This document shows positions 1 to 9,259 of a stretch of DNA of 64,000 nucleotides, in pieces. Within the stretch, counting starts at the first letter, position 1. The number at the start of each line of letters is the position of its first letter. A program made the position numbers and the translations under genes. The stretch is from Micromonospora marina (lineage in GTDB: Bacteria; Actinomycetota; Actinomycetes; Mycobacteriales; Micromonosporaceae). The notes under the pieces were generated by a model. The model saw nothing but the letters and a program-made list of their open reading frames with translations, ran no database searches and was not told the DNA's origin. Where the stretch lies: assembly GCF_900091565.1 (NCBI RefSeq), contig NZ_FMCV01000025.1, forward strand, positions 45,303-109,302, in the 5' to 3' direction.

Positions 1-926
1 AGGTCGCACTGGACGAACTGAGCGATCGCCTGACGACGGCGGGCACCGCCACCGGGCAGGTCGTGCCACCGCGACGTGTCGAGGTCGAGCTGGCCGGGGA
101 AGAAGCGGTGCTCTACCGCAAAGCGGTCACCGAGGCGATCGAGTCGATCCATGAGGGCGCCCTGGAGAAAGTGATCCTCTCGCGTGTCGTTGCCGTGCGG
201 GACGAGATCGATCTTCCCGCAACCTATCTCGCGGGCCGCCGAGGCAACCGCCCCGCACGTTCCTTCCTCTTCGACCTGGGCGGCTGGGAGGCGGCGGGCT
301 TCAGCCCGGAGATCGTCGCCCGGGTCACGGCGGACCGAACCGTCGTCACCCAGCCTCTGGCCGGCACCAGGGCGCTGGGCGGCAGCGCCGTCCACGACGC
401 GGCCCGGCGCGAGGAGCTCTACCGCGACGCCAAAGAGGTGTTCGAGCACGCCATCTCCGTGCGTCTCGCCGCAACCGAGATGACCCGGGTCTGCACCCCG
501 GGCACCGTCGGGGTCCGCGACTTCATGTCCGTCAAGGAACGTGGCAGCGTACAGCACCTGGCCTCCGAAGTCGTCGGCAGGCTGGCGGACGGCGTCTCCG
601 CTTGGGACGCGTTGTCGGAGCTCTTTCCGGCCATCACCGCCTCCGGCGTCCCGAAGGCACCGGCCTGCGACCTGATCCGCACCGTCGAGCCCGAACGGGG
701 CCTCTACAGCGGGGCGATCCTGACGGCCGACGCGGACGGCACCCTCGACGCGGCTCTTGTTCTGCGCAGTGTGTTCCGGCACGGCGGACGGACCTGGTTA
801 CGCGCCGGGGCCGGCATCGTCGCCCGGTCGAATCCGGAACGGGAGCTTGAGGAGACCCGGGAGAAACTGCTCAGCGTGTCGCGATTCCTGGTCCCGGCCG
901 GCGCGACGCCGGCAGAAGCCGCCTGA
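1..926 (+). CDS. Salicylate synthase (MbtI/Irp9-type), 5' end outside window
   Basis: The frame is open from the first bases, so the gene starts before the window and about 308 residues remain. The chorismate-binding fold is clear: GFSPEIVARV, TQPLAGTRALG, SVQHLASEVVG, LFPAITASGVPK and the C-terminal AGAGIVARSNPERELEET block. The SVQHL and ITASG(V/I)PK wording matches salicylate synthases (MbtI, Irp9, YbtS) better than EntC-type isochorismate synthases. These convert chorismate through isochorismate to salicylate, the aryl cap of phenolic siderophores. It runs toward the minus-strand transporter block, which I infer moves the same product. An anthranilate/ADC synthase role is less likely given the motif wording. 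Confidence 0.88.
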   Translation, partial: VALDELSDRLTTAGTATGQVVPPRRVEVELAGEEAVLYRKAVTEAIESIHEGALEKVILSRVVAVRDEIDLPATYLAGRRGNRPARSFLFDLGGWEAAGFSPEIVARVTADRTVVTQPLAGTRALGGSAVHDAARREELYRDAKEVFEHAISVRLAATEMTRVCTPGTVGVRDFMSVKERGSVQHLASEVVGRLADGVSAWDALSELFPAITASGVPKAPACDLIRTVEPERGLYSGAILTADADGTLDAALVLRSVFRHGGRTWLRAGAGIVARSNPERELEETREKLLSVSRFLVPAGATPAEAA

Positions 927-950
927 GGCTCTCGCAGGCCGCCCCGACCG

Positions 951-978
951 GGCGCCCTGGTCCTGGAACCAGGGCGCC
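951..978. terminator. Bidirectional hairpin between convergent genes
   Basis: A perfect 11-bp stem (GGCGCCCTGGT / ACCAGGGCGCC) with a 6-nt loop lies between the 3' ends of the salicylate synthase and the convergent ABC transporter gene. There is no T-tract, which is common for actinomycete terminators. Confidence 0.65.
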
Positions 979-1034
979 GACGTGCTCGACAACATCATCT
1001 TCCTGCGGCGGCAACCGTCCGGGGCCGACCCGAA

Positions 1035-2744
1035 TCAGAAGCGCTGACCGGCGGAGATCAGTTTCCGGTAGAGCCCCGGGACGTCCTTCAACTCCTCATG
1101 CGTGCCGCGCTGGACCAGGCGCCCACGCTCGAGGACCAGAATCTGATCCGCGCCGGCGATCGTTTCCAGGTTGTGGGCGATGACCAGGACCATGCCCCGC
1201 TCCGCCAGCAGCCGGGCGGCGTCGAGCACCAGTCGGCTGTTCTCCGGGTCGAGGGCGGAGGTGGCTTCGTCGAGCAACGTCAGCCGGGCTCGTTTCAGCA
1301 GGGCCCGGGCGACGCAGACCCGTTGCCGCTGCCCCCCGGACAACCGGCTCCCGCCGGGGCCGACGGGATAGTCGAGGCCACCTGGAAGTGCAGCCACCAT
1401 CGCTTCCAGGCCGGCGGCGCGGACGGCCTCGGTGACCTCCGCAGCGGTCGCGCCGGGCCGGGCGGTGCGAATGTTCTCCCCGATCGTCGTGTCCAGCAGG
1501 TAATCGTCCTGGAGAACAGTCGCCAGTTGCGCATAGAGCTGCTCGGCCGACATCGATCTCAGATCACGGCCGGCCAGTTCGACGCGCCCGGCGGTGGGAT
1601 CCCAGAACCGGGCCAGGAGCCGGGCGACAGTGGTCTTGCCGGAGCCGGACGGGCCGACGAGAGCGGTGAGACCGCGGTCCGGCAGCGTGAACGAGACATC
1701 GTCGAGCACGAGAGCACCGTCGTCATAGCGGAATCCCAGATCATGCACGGTGATCCCGGAACAATCGACGGGGTCCTGTCGCCCGGCGGGTCGTCCGGTC
1801 GTCAGCGGCTCGGCGTCGAGGACTTCGACGATCCGATCAAGTGTGGCGCGCTGCAGGCGCAGCCCGGCGGCGAGCTCGGCACCGGTGGAGCCGACCGCGG
1901 TCAGCCGGGCAGCGACCACCAGAACACCGACCAGGACGTCGGCGGTGAGTGTCGCCTGGGCCAGCCACATGACGCCCAGGCCCGCGAGACAGGCGAAGAG
2001 CACGTTCATCGTGAAGCCGAACAGCAGCAGGCCGGGCAGCACCGTGCCGGCCGACCTTCGGGATGCAGCGGCGACCTCGTCGAGGGCACGGCTCAGGTCA
2101 CCGGCGTCATCCGGGCGCTGGTCGGTGCGGATCACCGGCTGCCGGGTCGCGTACTCCATGATGCGGCTGGTCGCTTCGACCTCGACGGCATGCCGACGGG
2201 CGTCGACGGTGCGGGCGAGCCGGCCGCTGAACCGGCTGGTGTACCAGCCGATCGCGGTGGCGGCGAGGAGTGCGAGCGAGTAGCGCCAGTCGAGCAACGC
2301 GATGGTGAGGGCGGCGGCGAGCGGGGTCACCACGGCGGTGATCGTGGGGCGTAGCAGCAACGCGGGATAGGACATGATCTGCGGTACGCCGGTGGTGGCC
2401 AGGTCGACGACCTTCGCCTGCCGGATCGGTGTGAACCACCCGAGGGGCAGCCCGGCGAGATGGTCACCCATGCGGACGTGCAGGGCCCGCGCGGTCTCGC
2501 TGCCGACCCGGAAAGCGATCATCTGGGCGATCCACTGCACGACGAGGAACACCGCAACCGCGGCCAGGAGCGCGCTCAACCACGGCAGGATCCCCGTCGT
2601 GTCGGCGAGGAAGGCAGTGATCGTGGCGCCGGTGAGCCCGAGAGCGACACCGTGCAGGACCGCAGCGAGAGCCAGCCAGCAGGTCAGCAGGATCAGCTGG
2701 CGGGCCTCCCGGCGGGGCAGCAGCCGGTACAGCGTACGCAACAT
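1035..2744 (-). CDS. ABC transporter half-exporter (YbtQ/IrtB-like), TMD-NBD
   Basis: 569 residues: an N-terminal six-helix membrane domain (about 1-300) followed by a nucleotide-binding domain with Walker A GPSGSGKTT, signature LSGGQRQR and Walker B LTLLDEATSALD. It overlaps the preceding half-transporter by one base (TGATG), so the two are translationally coupled and probably form a heterodimer. In phenolic-siderophore loci such pairs (YbtP/YbtQ, IrtA/IrtB) have exporter fold yet import the metal-siderophore. That role is inferred from the neighbouring salicylate synthase; export cannot be excluded. Confidence 0.85.
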   Translation of the reverse strand: MLRTLYRLLPRREARQLILLTCWLALAAVLHGVALGLTGATITAFLADTTGILPWLSALLAAVAVFLVVQWIAQMIAFRVGSETARALHVRMGDHLAGLPLGWFTPIRQAKVVDLATTGVPQIMSYPALLLRPTITAVVTPLAAALTIALLDWRYSLALLAATAIGWYTSRFSGRLARTVDARRHAVEVEATSRIMEYATRQPVIRTDQRPDDAGDLSRALDEVAAASRRSAGTVLPGLLLFGFTMNVLFACLAGLGVMWLAQATLTADVLVGVLVVAARLTAVGSTGAELAAGLRLQRATLDRIVEVLDAEPLTTGRPAGRQDPVDCSGITVHDLGFRYDDGALVLDDVSFTLPDRGLTALVGPSGSGKTTVARLLARFWDPTAGRVELAGRDLRSMSAEQLYAQLATVLQDDYLLDTTIGENIRTARPGATAAEVTEAVRAAGLEAMVAALPGGLDYPVGPGGSRLSGGQRQRVCVARALLKRARLTLLDEATSALDPENSRLVLDAARLLAERGMVLVIAHNLETIAGADQILVLERGRLVQRGTHEELKDVPGLYRKLISAGQRF

Positions 2745-4453
2745 CAGTGACGTCCTTCGGCATGGGCGGTGCTGTCGCCGGTGAGGGCCTGGTAGGCCGG
2801 GCAGGTCATCGACAATTCAGCGGCGGTGCCGTCTCCGGCGAGCCGGCCGTCGGCGAGGACGAGGACCCGGTCGGCCCGGGCTGCGATGTCGAGCTGATGA
2901 GTGATCAGCAGAACGGACCGGTGCTCGGCCTGTGCCTCGAGCATGTCCAGCAGCACACTTCGGGAGGCCGCATCGACCGCGGAGAGCGCCTCGTCGAGCA
3001 CCAGCAGACGGGGGGAACGCACCAGCGCGCGGGCCAGGCAGAGGCGCTGGATCTGCCCGCCGGACAGCTCGGTGTCGACGCCGAGTACGGTGTCGTAGCC
3101 GTGGGCAAGGGCGGTTATCTCGTCATGGATCGCGGCATCGCGGGCCGCGCCGGCCATTTCCTCGTCGGTGACTGCCCGCCCGCCGGTGAGGTTGTCCCGG
3201 ACGCTCGCACGGCGCATCCCGGTGTCCTGGAACACGAAGGCGGTGTGGTCGTACAGAGCTTTCTCGGTGAGATCCGTTAGCGCGGTCCCGCCGATCAGAA
3301 TCCGCCCCGAGGTGGGGTCGGCGAACCGCGCGAGCAGCGCGGCAAGGGTGCTCTTGCCGCTGCCGGAGGCCCCGACCACAGCGACCAGCCCGGTGGGGGG
3401 CAGGTCGAACGACACGTCGTCGAGGGCGAGCCGGTCGCCGTCGTAACGGTGGCTGATCCGCTCCAGCCGGACGGACCCCGCCGGCGCCGAGCCGCGCGTG
3501 CCGAACCGGAGCGCGGGCTGCTCGAGGAATTCCCGGATCGAGCTGAGCGCCGAAAGACCGGTGCGGATCGCCTGCAGACGCGGGCCGGCCACTGCGACCG
3601 GGGCGCTGATCGCCGGTCCGAGCAGCACACCCGCGACCATCGCCGACGGTGTCAACCACCCGGCGGTGACTCCGATCACGCCGAGGACGGTCAGACCTGT
3701 TGCGGTCAGCCCCGGGGTGACGACGAGCCAGGACGCGGTCGTGACCACGGCGGTGCCGGACGACCACGCCCGGAAGAAATCGTGGAAACCGGTCGCCGCG
3801 CTCAGGAAACGGGTTCGCGCACCGCCGGGCCCGCCGTAGACCTTCGCGACGGGTAGGCCCCGGACATAGTCGACGACGGCGGCGTTGATGCGCTGCTGCG
3901 CGACGGCGTACTCGGCGAACTGCGCACCCGACCCCCGCATCGCGCGTGCGTAGAACAGAACACCGGCCACCAGTGGTACCAGACTGCAGAGGGCGAGCCG
4001 CCAGTCGAAGGCGGCGAGGACGGCGAAACCGGCGATCGGGACCACCACGAGAGCCACTACATCGAGCAACGTATGCGCGACGAGATAGTGCAGAGCTCCG
4101 GTGTCGTCCTGCACGACCTTCTTGATGCGGGCGGCGCCCTGCCCCTGGACTGCCGGCACCGGCGCGTGACGGATCGTCTCGGCGAGCCGGCGCTGCAGGT
4201 GAAGGCTCAGGTCGGCGTCGGCTCGATGAGTGATCCAGGTGGCCGCTGCGGCGGCCAGGGCAGCGCCGACGGTACCGGCGACGGCCGTGACCACGATCGT
4301 AGTGCCCGGCAAGGCGTCGCCGGAGGCCCAGGCGCCGGCGAACCGGGCCAGCGCGAGCAGCGGGAGCAGCGCCGACACCCCGGCCAGCGCCTGGAGGACG
4401 GCGGCCGGCACGAGCCGGCCCAGCACGGGCCGAAGCAGTTCTGGCGAGGTCAT
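2744..4453 (-). CDS. ABC transporter half-exporter (YbtP/IrtA-like), TMD-NBD
   Basis: 569 residues with the same layout as its downstream partner: hydrophobic membrane domain, then an NBD with Walker A GASGSGKST, signature LSGGQIQR and Walker B LLVLDEALSAVD. There is no N-terminal FAD-binding siderophore-interaction domain of the kind found in mycobacterial IrtA. It overlaps the dual-ATPase gene upstream by 4 nt and its partner downstream by 1 nt, so all are one transcript. Proposed role: one half of a heterodimeric metallophore transporter in the cytoplasmic membrane. Confidence 0.85.
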   Translation of the reverse strand: MTSPELLRPVLGRLVPAAVLQALAGVSALLPLLALARFAGAWASGDALPGTTIVVTAVAGTVGAALAAAAATWITHRADADLSLHLQRRLAETIRHAPVPAVQGQGAARIKKVVQDDTGALHYLVAHTLLDVVALVVVPIAGFAVLAAFDWRLALCSLVPLVAGVLFYARAMRGSGAQFAEYAVAQQRINAAVVDYVRGLPVAKVYGGPGGARTRFLSAATGFHDFFRAWSSGTAVVTTASWLVVTPGLTATGLTVLGVIGVTAGWLTPSAMVAGVLLGPAISAPVAVAGPRLQAIRTGLSALSSIREFLEQPALRFGTRGSAPAGSVRLERISHRYDGDRLALDDVSFDLPPTGLVAVVGASGSGKSTLAALLARFADPTSGRILIGGTALTDLTEKALYDHTAFVFQDTGMRRASVRDNLTGGRAVTDEEMAGAARDAAIHDEITALAHGYDTVLGVDTELSGGQIQRLCLARALVRSPRLLVLDEALSAVDAASRSVLLDMLEAQAEHRSVLLITHQLDIAARADRVLVLADGRLAGDGTAAELSMTCPAYQALTGDSTAHAEGRH

Positions 4454-5859
4454 CGCAGCTGTCCTTCGTGAATGGTCAGGACCCGGTCCGCTCGGGCCGC
4501 GACGCGATCGGAGTGGGTGACGAGCAGGATCGCGGTTCCGTCGCGCCGGAGGCCGTCGAGAGTCTTGAGAACGCGGGTCTCAGTGTCGTGGTCGAGAGAC
4601 GCTGTTGACTCGTCGCAGACCACCACAGCGGGGGCCGCGGCGACCGCTCGGGCCAGCGCGGCGCGGTGGCGTTGACCACCGCTGAGCCGCTCGGGCGTCC
4701 GGTCGAGCAGCTCGGGTGCCAGCGCGAACCGGTCAGCGATCTCCTCGACCGACCAGGTTCCGCCGGACCGGCCCCGCCGGACCGCCGCGCCGAGCGAACG
4801 GGCGAGCGCACGGCGGACCGTCTCGCGCGGGTTGAGCGCCGTCCGGGCGTCCTGCCCGACATAGGCGAGGTACGGCTGTCCGGCCCGTACCCGCGCCGCC
4901 GCATCCCAGCTGACGGGCGCGCCGTGCACCAGCAGGCGCCCGGCGGCCGGCGGGGCCAGGCCGCAGAGCGCTCGCGCGAGCGATGTCTTTCCGCTGCCGG
5001 ATGCTCCTCTGATGCCTACCATCTCGCCGGCGGCGACCTGTCCGGAGACGCTACGCAGCACGTACAACGGGCCGTGGCGAACGGTGACGTCCTCGAATGA
5101 CAACGCCCCGGTGCCATCGCCGTTCGGGGACGGCCCGCCGGTCGGGGACGGTACGGGGACGGCGATCGCACGGCCGGAACCGGACAGCCGCCCGCGGTCC
5201 ATCGACTGGGTCACATCGGCGACGCGATCGACGAGGGCGATGTCGTGGCTGATCAGCAGCACCGCGGGCCGCCACGTGAGCGTGGTGAACCGTTCACCGA
5301 TCCGGTACGCGGTGTCCGCGTCCAGGCCGCTGGTGGGTTCGTCGAGGACGATCAGCTCCGGCCGGGTGACCAGCGTCCAGGCCAGCACCGCCCGCTGAGC
5401 CTGTCCACCGGACAGCTGCCCCGGATAGCGGCGTAACAGGGCCAGGTCGAGAGCGGCGTCGCGGGCGGCCTGTTCGACCCGTGTGCGCCGGGCGGCACGG
5501 TCCTCATGCGGCCGGGCGATGCGCGCCGCAGTGTCCAGTTGGGCCGCGAGCTGCCGGCGCGGATCGAGCGCGCTGTGCGGATCCTGCGGAAGGTACCCCG
5601 TTACCCGGCCGCGCAGGCGCCGCCGGACGGCGGGCTGAAAGGGATCGGCGCCCGTCACCTCGACTGTCCCAGCCGTGCGGCGCAGCCCGCGACCGAGGTG
5701 GCCGAGCAGGCACAGCGCAAGCGTGGTCTTGCCGGATCCGGAGGGTCCGACGAGGCCGGTGACCCTGCCGCGGACCAGCTCCAAGCCGACGGCGTCCAGC
5801 ACCGCGCTGCCGTCCGCGGCGGTGACGGTGAGCCCACGGACTTCGGCGACGACGGTCAT
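4450..5859 (-). CDS. Double-NBD ABC ATPase (DppD-DppF-like fusion)
   Basis: 469 residues with two complete ATPase halves: Walker A GPSGSGKTT and signature LSGGQAQR in the first, GASGSGKTS and LSGGQRHR in the second. Each carries its own Walker B (LIVLDEPTSGLD; VVVCDESTASLD). This is the fused form of the two ATPases that power peptide/nickel-type (family 5) importers. Its 4-nt overlaps with the permease gene and with the half-exporter tie the importer and exporter-fold transporters into one operon. Confidence 0.87.
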   Translation of the reverse strand: MTVVAEVRGLTVTAADGSAVLDAVGLELVRGRVTGLVGPSGSGKTTLALCLLGHLGRGLRRTAGTVEVTGADPFQPAVRRRLRGRVTGYLPQDPHSALDPRRQLAAQLDTAARIARPHEDRAARRTRVEQAARDAALDLALLRRYPGQLSGGQAQRAVLAWTLVTRPELIVLDEPTSGLDADTAYRIGERFTTLTWRPAVLLISHDIALVDRVADVTQSMDRGRLSGSGRAIAVPVPSPTGGPSPNGDGTGALSFEDVTVRHGPLYVLRSVSGQVAAGEMVGIRGASGSGKTSLARALCGLAPPAAGRLLVHGAPVSWDAAARVRAGQPYLAYVGQDARTALNPRETVRRALARSLGAAVRRGRSGGTWSVEEIADRFALAPELLDRTPERLSGGQRHRAALARAVAAAPAVVVCDESTASLDHDTETRVLKTLDGLRRDGTAILLVTHSDRVAARADRVLTIHEGQLR

Positions 5860-6689
5860 CGGGCCACTCCCACCATGTCGGGTCCGACCCGATCTCGTTC
5901 ACCCAGGAGCGGTCCGGTGATGTGGTCGAGAAGGAAGGTGACCCCGACGGCGAGAACGACGAGCAGGGCCGCCGGGACCAGCACCGGCAGCGGGTTGACG
6001 GTGATGCCCGCGCTGTTCTCCTGAACCATGCGCCCCCAGTTGGCCGTCGGCGCGCTGGCTCCGAGGCCGAGGAAGCCCGCCGTCGCCGCCACTTGGACCG
6101 CCGCCACCAAGCGGATCCCGGCCTCGGCGAGCGCGGCCGGGGCGAGCGCGGGTAGGACGTCGTATCTGAGTCGAACCGTCAGTGCGTCACCCCTGGCCAG
6201 CGCCGATCGGGCATGGTCGGTGGCGACGATCGCGGTGGCGCGCTCCCTGATCACCCGGACCGAGAACGGCACGCTCACCAGGACACTCGCCGCCACGACC
6301 GCCGCCCCGCCTCCAGGCAGTCCTGCGGCGAGTACGAGGAGCAGCAGCATCGCCGGAAAGACGGCGAGGGCGTCGACACCCAGGACCGCGAACCGGGCAG
6401 CTGTGCGCCGTCGGGTCATCGAGACCCACAGGCCCACAGTCAGGCCGATCATGCTCCCCAGCACGGTCGCCACGGCGGCCTGCGTGATCAGCGCACGACC
6501 GCCGACGAGCACGCGGGCCAGGGTGTCCCGGCCCAGCACGTCCGTGCCGAGCAGGTGCACGCCGGATGACGTTTCGAACGGTCCGGCGACCGGAGTATCC
6601 GGGTCGACCGCTGACAGCCACGGACCGCAGACTGCGATGATCAGAACGAGCGACGACATCATCAGGACCGGCAGGCGTCGCAGAGTCAT
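5856..6689 (-). CDS. Family-5 ABC importer permease (DppC/NikC-like)
   Basis: 277 residues from an ATG that overlaps the upstream permease stop as TGATG. An in-frame codon 17 codons further upstream would lie inside that gene and is rejected. Several membrane helices, an extracytoplasmic loop with GTDVLGRDTLARVLVGGR typical of DppC/NikC, and the cytoplasmic EAA-type region. It forms the channel with the next gene and is energised by the double ATPase. Confidence 0.85.
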   Translation of the reverse strand: MTLRRLPVLMMSSLVLIIAVCGPWLSAVDPDTPVAGPFETSSGVHLLGTDVLGRDTLARVLVGGRALITQAAVATVLGSMIGLTVGLWVSMTRRRTAARFAVLGVDALAVFPAMLLLLVLAAGLPGGGAAVVAASVLVSVPFSVRVIRERATAIVATDHARSALARGDALTVRLRYDVLPALAPAALAEAGIRLVAAVQVAATAGFLGLGASAPTANWGRMVQENSAGITVNPLPVLVPAALLVVLAVGVTFLLDHITGPLLGERDRVGPDMVGVAR

Positions 6690-7648
6690 CAGGCAACCCC
6701 CGGTGGATGCGCCTGATGCCGTCCGAGCATCGCGGCGCACAGATCACCGGCCAGCAGGATCGTCAGTGTCGCGGCGCCGAGGGTCAGGCTGAGGCCCTGC
6801 ACCAGTGGCACGTCCCGCTCCGCCACTGCCTGCGAGAGCTCGAAGCCGATCCCGGGTACGTTGAACAACGTCTCCACGACGATGCTCCCGCCGAGCAGGC
6901 CGGCGAGCACGATGGAGAGTCCGTGCAGGGCCGATGGGGCGGCATTCGCCACCACCATCCAGACGTAACGGACGCCTCGGATTCCGTTGAGCCGGGCGAA
7001 CTCGGCGAAGCCGGTATCCGCCGTCTGTGCGACGGAGGCGCGCAGTAACCGCATGGCCGCGCCGAACCCGCCGAGGGCCAGCGCGATCGCCGGTAACGCC
7101 ACGAGATCCGGGTGCTCCCAGAGTTCCTCTCCGGCAGGCACCAGCGCCACCGCCGGAAGCACCGGCCACCATGCGGTGAACACTACGAGGAGGGCCGTGG
7201 CCAGCAGGAAGTCCGACGAACCGACCAGGCCGAGCGTGATCGCGCTCAGTGCACGATCCCACCGGCCGCCGACCCGCAGGCCTGCGGCGGCGCCCAGACC
7301 AACGGCGAGAACCACGATCACCACCGCAGCCGGGAGCAGTACGGCAGCGCTCGTCGACAGCCGGTCACCGATGATCTCGCCGACGTCTCGGCCGGTGAGA
7401 AGCGATTCGCCGAGGTCACCTCGCATGGCCTGTCCGATCCATTCGAGGTAACGCTCGCCCGCCGGGCGGTCGAGTCCGAGGGAGACGCGGATCGCGGCCC
7501 TCTCGGCGTCCGTGGCGTTCGGGCCCGCCGACGTGCCCACCGCATCGCCGGGAAGCTCCTCGGTCGCCCAGAAAACGACGGCGGAGAGAGCGATGAGGGT
7601 CGCCGCCGCGGCGGCGACCCTCATCGTCAGCCAACCGGCCAATCGCAC
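6689..7648 (-). CDS. Family-5 ABC importer permease (DppB/NikB-like)
   Basis: 319 residues with an N-terminal membrane anchor, the periplasmic segment around LGLDRPAGERYLEWIGQA that is typical of DppB/NikB, and further helices with the EAA-type loop. The start lies 3 nt after the stop of the lipoprotein gene. Partner of the DppC-like permease. Substrates of this family are oligopeptides, nickel or metallophore complexes; the locus points to a metallophore. Confidence 0.85.
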   Translation of the reverse strand: MRLAGWLTMRVAAAAATLIALSAVVFWATEELPGDAVGTSAGPNATDAERAAIRVSLGLDRPAGERYLEWIGQAMRGDLGESLLTGRDVGEIIGDRLSTSAAVLLPAAVVIVVLAVGLGAAAGLRVGGRWDRALSAITLGLVGSSDFLLATALLVVFTAWWPVLPAVALVPAGEELWEHPDLVALPAIALALGGFGAAMRLLRASVAQTADTGFAEFARLNGIRGVRYVWMVVANAAPSALHGLSIVLAGLLGGSIVVETLFNVPGIGFELSQAVAERDVPLVQGLSLTLGAATLTILLAGDLCAAMLGRHQAHPPGVA

Positions 7649-7651
7649 CGG

Positions 7652-9154
7652 TCAGTTCCGCAGGGTGACGCGGGACAGGTCGGGGAACTGGAGTTCCCGC
7701 ACGCCGTCCACACGATCGGAGGCGGCGTTGATCGTAGGCACGAACACCGGAGCGATCTGGTTGCCCTTCTCCCACAGCAACTTCTGCGCCTGGTGCGACG
7801 CGGTGAGCCGCTCCTGGCCGGTCACGGCGCTCCGGGCGGTCAGCACCAGAGCGTCGACGTCCGGGAAGGTGCCCGGGGCGTGGTTGATCTCGAAGTACGC
7901 CGGCGGGGTGTAGCCCGCTTTGAACGGCCAGGACAGATAGGCCGGGTAGTCGGCGAACAACTGTCCGGCGGGCAGCTCCCGCAGCGTGGCCTGGACACCG
8001 ATCGCCTTGAGATCCTCGATGATCAGCGTGGCGGTCTCCACCATGCCGGGCATCTCCGGGCCGGCGGTCAGCTCGACCTTGATCCCAGCTGCCCCGGCCT
8101 CGGTCAGCAGTTGCTTCGCTCGCTCGGGATCATGGCCGCGCTGGGCCAGAGCGGTGTTGTAGGAGGGGAAGCCGAGGGCGGGAATGTCGTTGCCCACGAA
8201 AGCTCGCCCGTAATAGACGTTCTGCACGATCCGTTTCCGATCGACCGCCAGCCGGAAGGCTTCCCGGACCCGGGGATCATCGAACGGTTTGGCCTTGATG
8301 TTCATCGTGTACTGCAGGTAGGAGGCGTACGGCAGCTCACTGTTCGTGACCTTGAGGCCGTCGGCGGTCTCCAGGGTCTTCGCCTCGGCGGGACCGACCG
8401 CGCTGATGAAGTCGACCTGACCCTGCCGGAGCGCGTTCACACGTGCTGAGCCGTCTGGGATCGAGCGCAGCTCGATCTTCTCCAGCGCCGGCGCCTGCCC
8501 GTAATAGCTGTCGTTGCGCTTGAGCAGCGTGGACTGCCCCGGCTCGAAGGACTCGATGGTGAACGGGCCGGACGACGGTGTGCTCGTGGTGAACTCCGTC
8601 GTCTTGTCCGGGATCGCGAGCGTCGTCTGGCAAATCACCTCCCGTCCGTCGGCGATCGGCGACTTTGCCGGGAGGATCACCGTCGATGCATCCGGGGCGG
8701 AGGCCGCATCCATGTCGAAGTTCCGGGAGATGAGCATCGTGAAGGGAAGGCCCTTCAACAGCATCGGCGCACGCAACGAATACAGCACATCCGCCGAGGT
8801 CAGCAACTTACCGTCAGTGAACTTGACGCCGTCACGGACGCGGAGGGTGTAGGTCTTCAGATCCTCGGAGGCCGTGATCGTCTCGACCACGCCGTACGAC
8901 ACGCCGTCCGGCGCCTTCGGGTCCAGCTCGCACAGCGGGGCGTGCACGAGCTTCGCCCGGACGAAGTCGAGGGCGGTGGGACCGGCCAGGTAATTGAGCG
9001 TCTCACTCGATCCGCCGCCCGCGAATGCCGCGCGCAGGGTCCTCTCGGCGGACTTCGAGCTGCCCGCCGGATCGCCTTCGGAGCACCCCGCTGCGGCAAG
9101 GAGTGCCCCCACGGTGACGGCCGCGGCCAGGTTACGTGCCGTGGTCGATTTCAT
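7652..9154 (-). CDS. Family-5 extracytoplasmic solute-binding lipoprotein
   Basis: 500 residues. The first 24 form a lipoprotein signal with lipobox LAAAGC, so the mature protein is anchored at Cys24. The body has SBP_bac_5 features, including the N-terminal LVHAPLCELDPKAPDG region and RVREAFRLAVDRKRI. It should capture the substrate and deliver it to the two downstream permeases. First gene of the minus-strand operon, reading away from the divergent TetR gene, so the shared 105-bp region is its promoter. Confidence 0.87.
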   Translation of the reverse strand: MKSTTARNLAAAVTVGALLAAAGCSEGDPAGSSKSAERTLRAAFAGGGSSETLNYLAGPTALDFVRAKLVHAPLCELDPKAPDGVSYGVVETITASEDLKTYTLRVRDGVKFTDGKLLTSADVLYSLRAPMLLKGLPFTMLISRNFDMDAASAPDASTVILPAKSPIADGREVICQTTLAIPDKTTEFTTSTPSSGPFTIESFEPGQSTLLKRNDSYYGQAPALEKIELRSIPDGSARVNALRQGQVDFISAVGPAEAKTLETADGLKVTNSELPYASYLQYTMNIKAKPFDDPRVREAFRLAVDRKRIVQNVYYGRAFVGNDIPALGFPSYNTALAQRGHDPERAKQLLTEAGAAGIKVELTAGPEMPGMVETATLIIEDLKAIGVQATLRELPAGQLFADYPAYLSWPFKAGYTPPAYFEINHAPGTFPDVDALVLTARSAVTGQERLTASHQAQKLLWEKGNQIAPVFVPTINAASDRVDGVRELQFPDLSRVTLRN

Positions 9155-9195
9155 CCAATATCATCACTTTCTGCCATCAGGGCATTCAATCGTGT

Positions 9196-9210
9196 CGTAG
9201 GTTTACTACG
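9196..9210. promoter_or_regulatory. Inverted repeat in divergent promoter
   Basis: CGTAG and CTACG are perfect 5-bp arms around a 5-bp centre, midway between the lipoprotein and TetR genes. A possible operator for the TetR product. Confidence 0.35.
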
Positions 9211-9222
9211 TATACCACTTCT

Positions 9223-9237
9223 TGAAAACGATTGTCA
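9223..9237. promoter_or_regulatory. Zur/Fur-family-like box upstream of metallophore transport operon
   Basis: TGAAAACGATTGTCA agrees at 12 of 15 positions with the actinobacterial Zur-type box TGAAAATCATTTTCA as I remember it, and is itself an imperfect palindrome. It sits in the 105-bp divergent promoter of the lipoprotein and TetR genes. Zur control would fit a zinc-directed metallophore. A Fur-like or TetR site is the alternative. Confidence 0.45.
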
Positions 9238-9259
9238 CCTCCTACTGGTCGGGAGTGCG

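Noticed and set aside
1098..2354. Long plus-strand open frame opposite the ABC half-exporter gene
   Set aside because: Its translation is Gln/Gly/Arg/Glu-rich antisense of a clear transporter gene, without domain or ribosome site. The same applies to long frames opposite phoX, pstS and the radical SAM gene.
8942..9259. N-terminal extension of the TetR gene by about 100 residues
   Set aside because: It lies opposite the lipoprotein gene and across the divergent promoter. The TetR domain starts immediately after ATG 9260.
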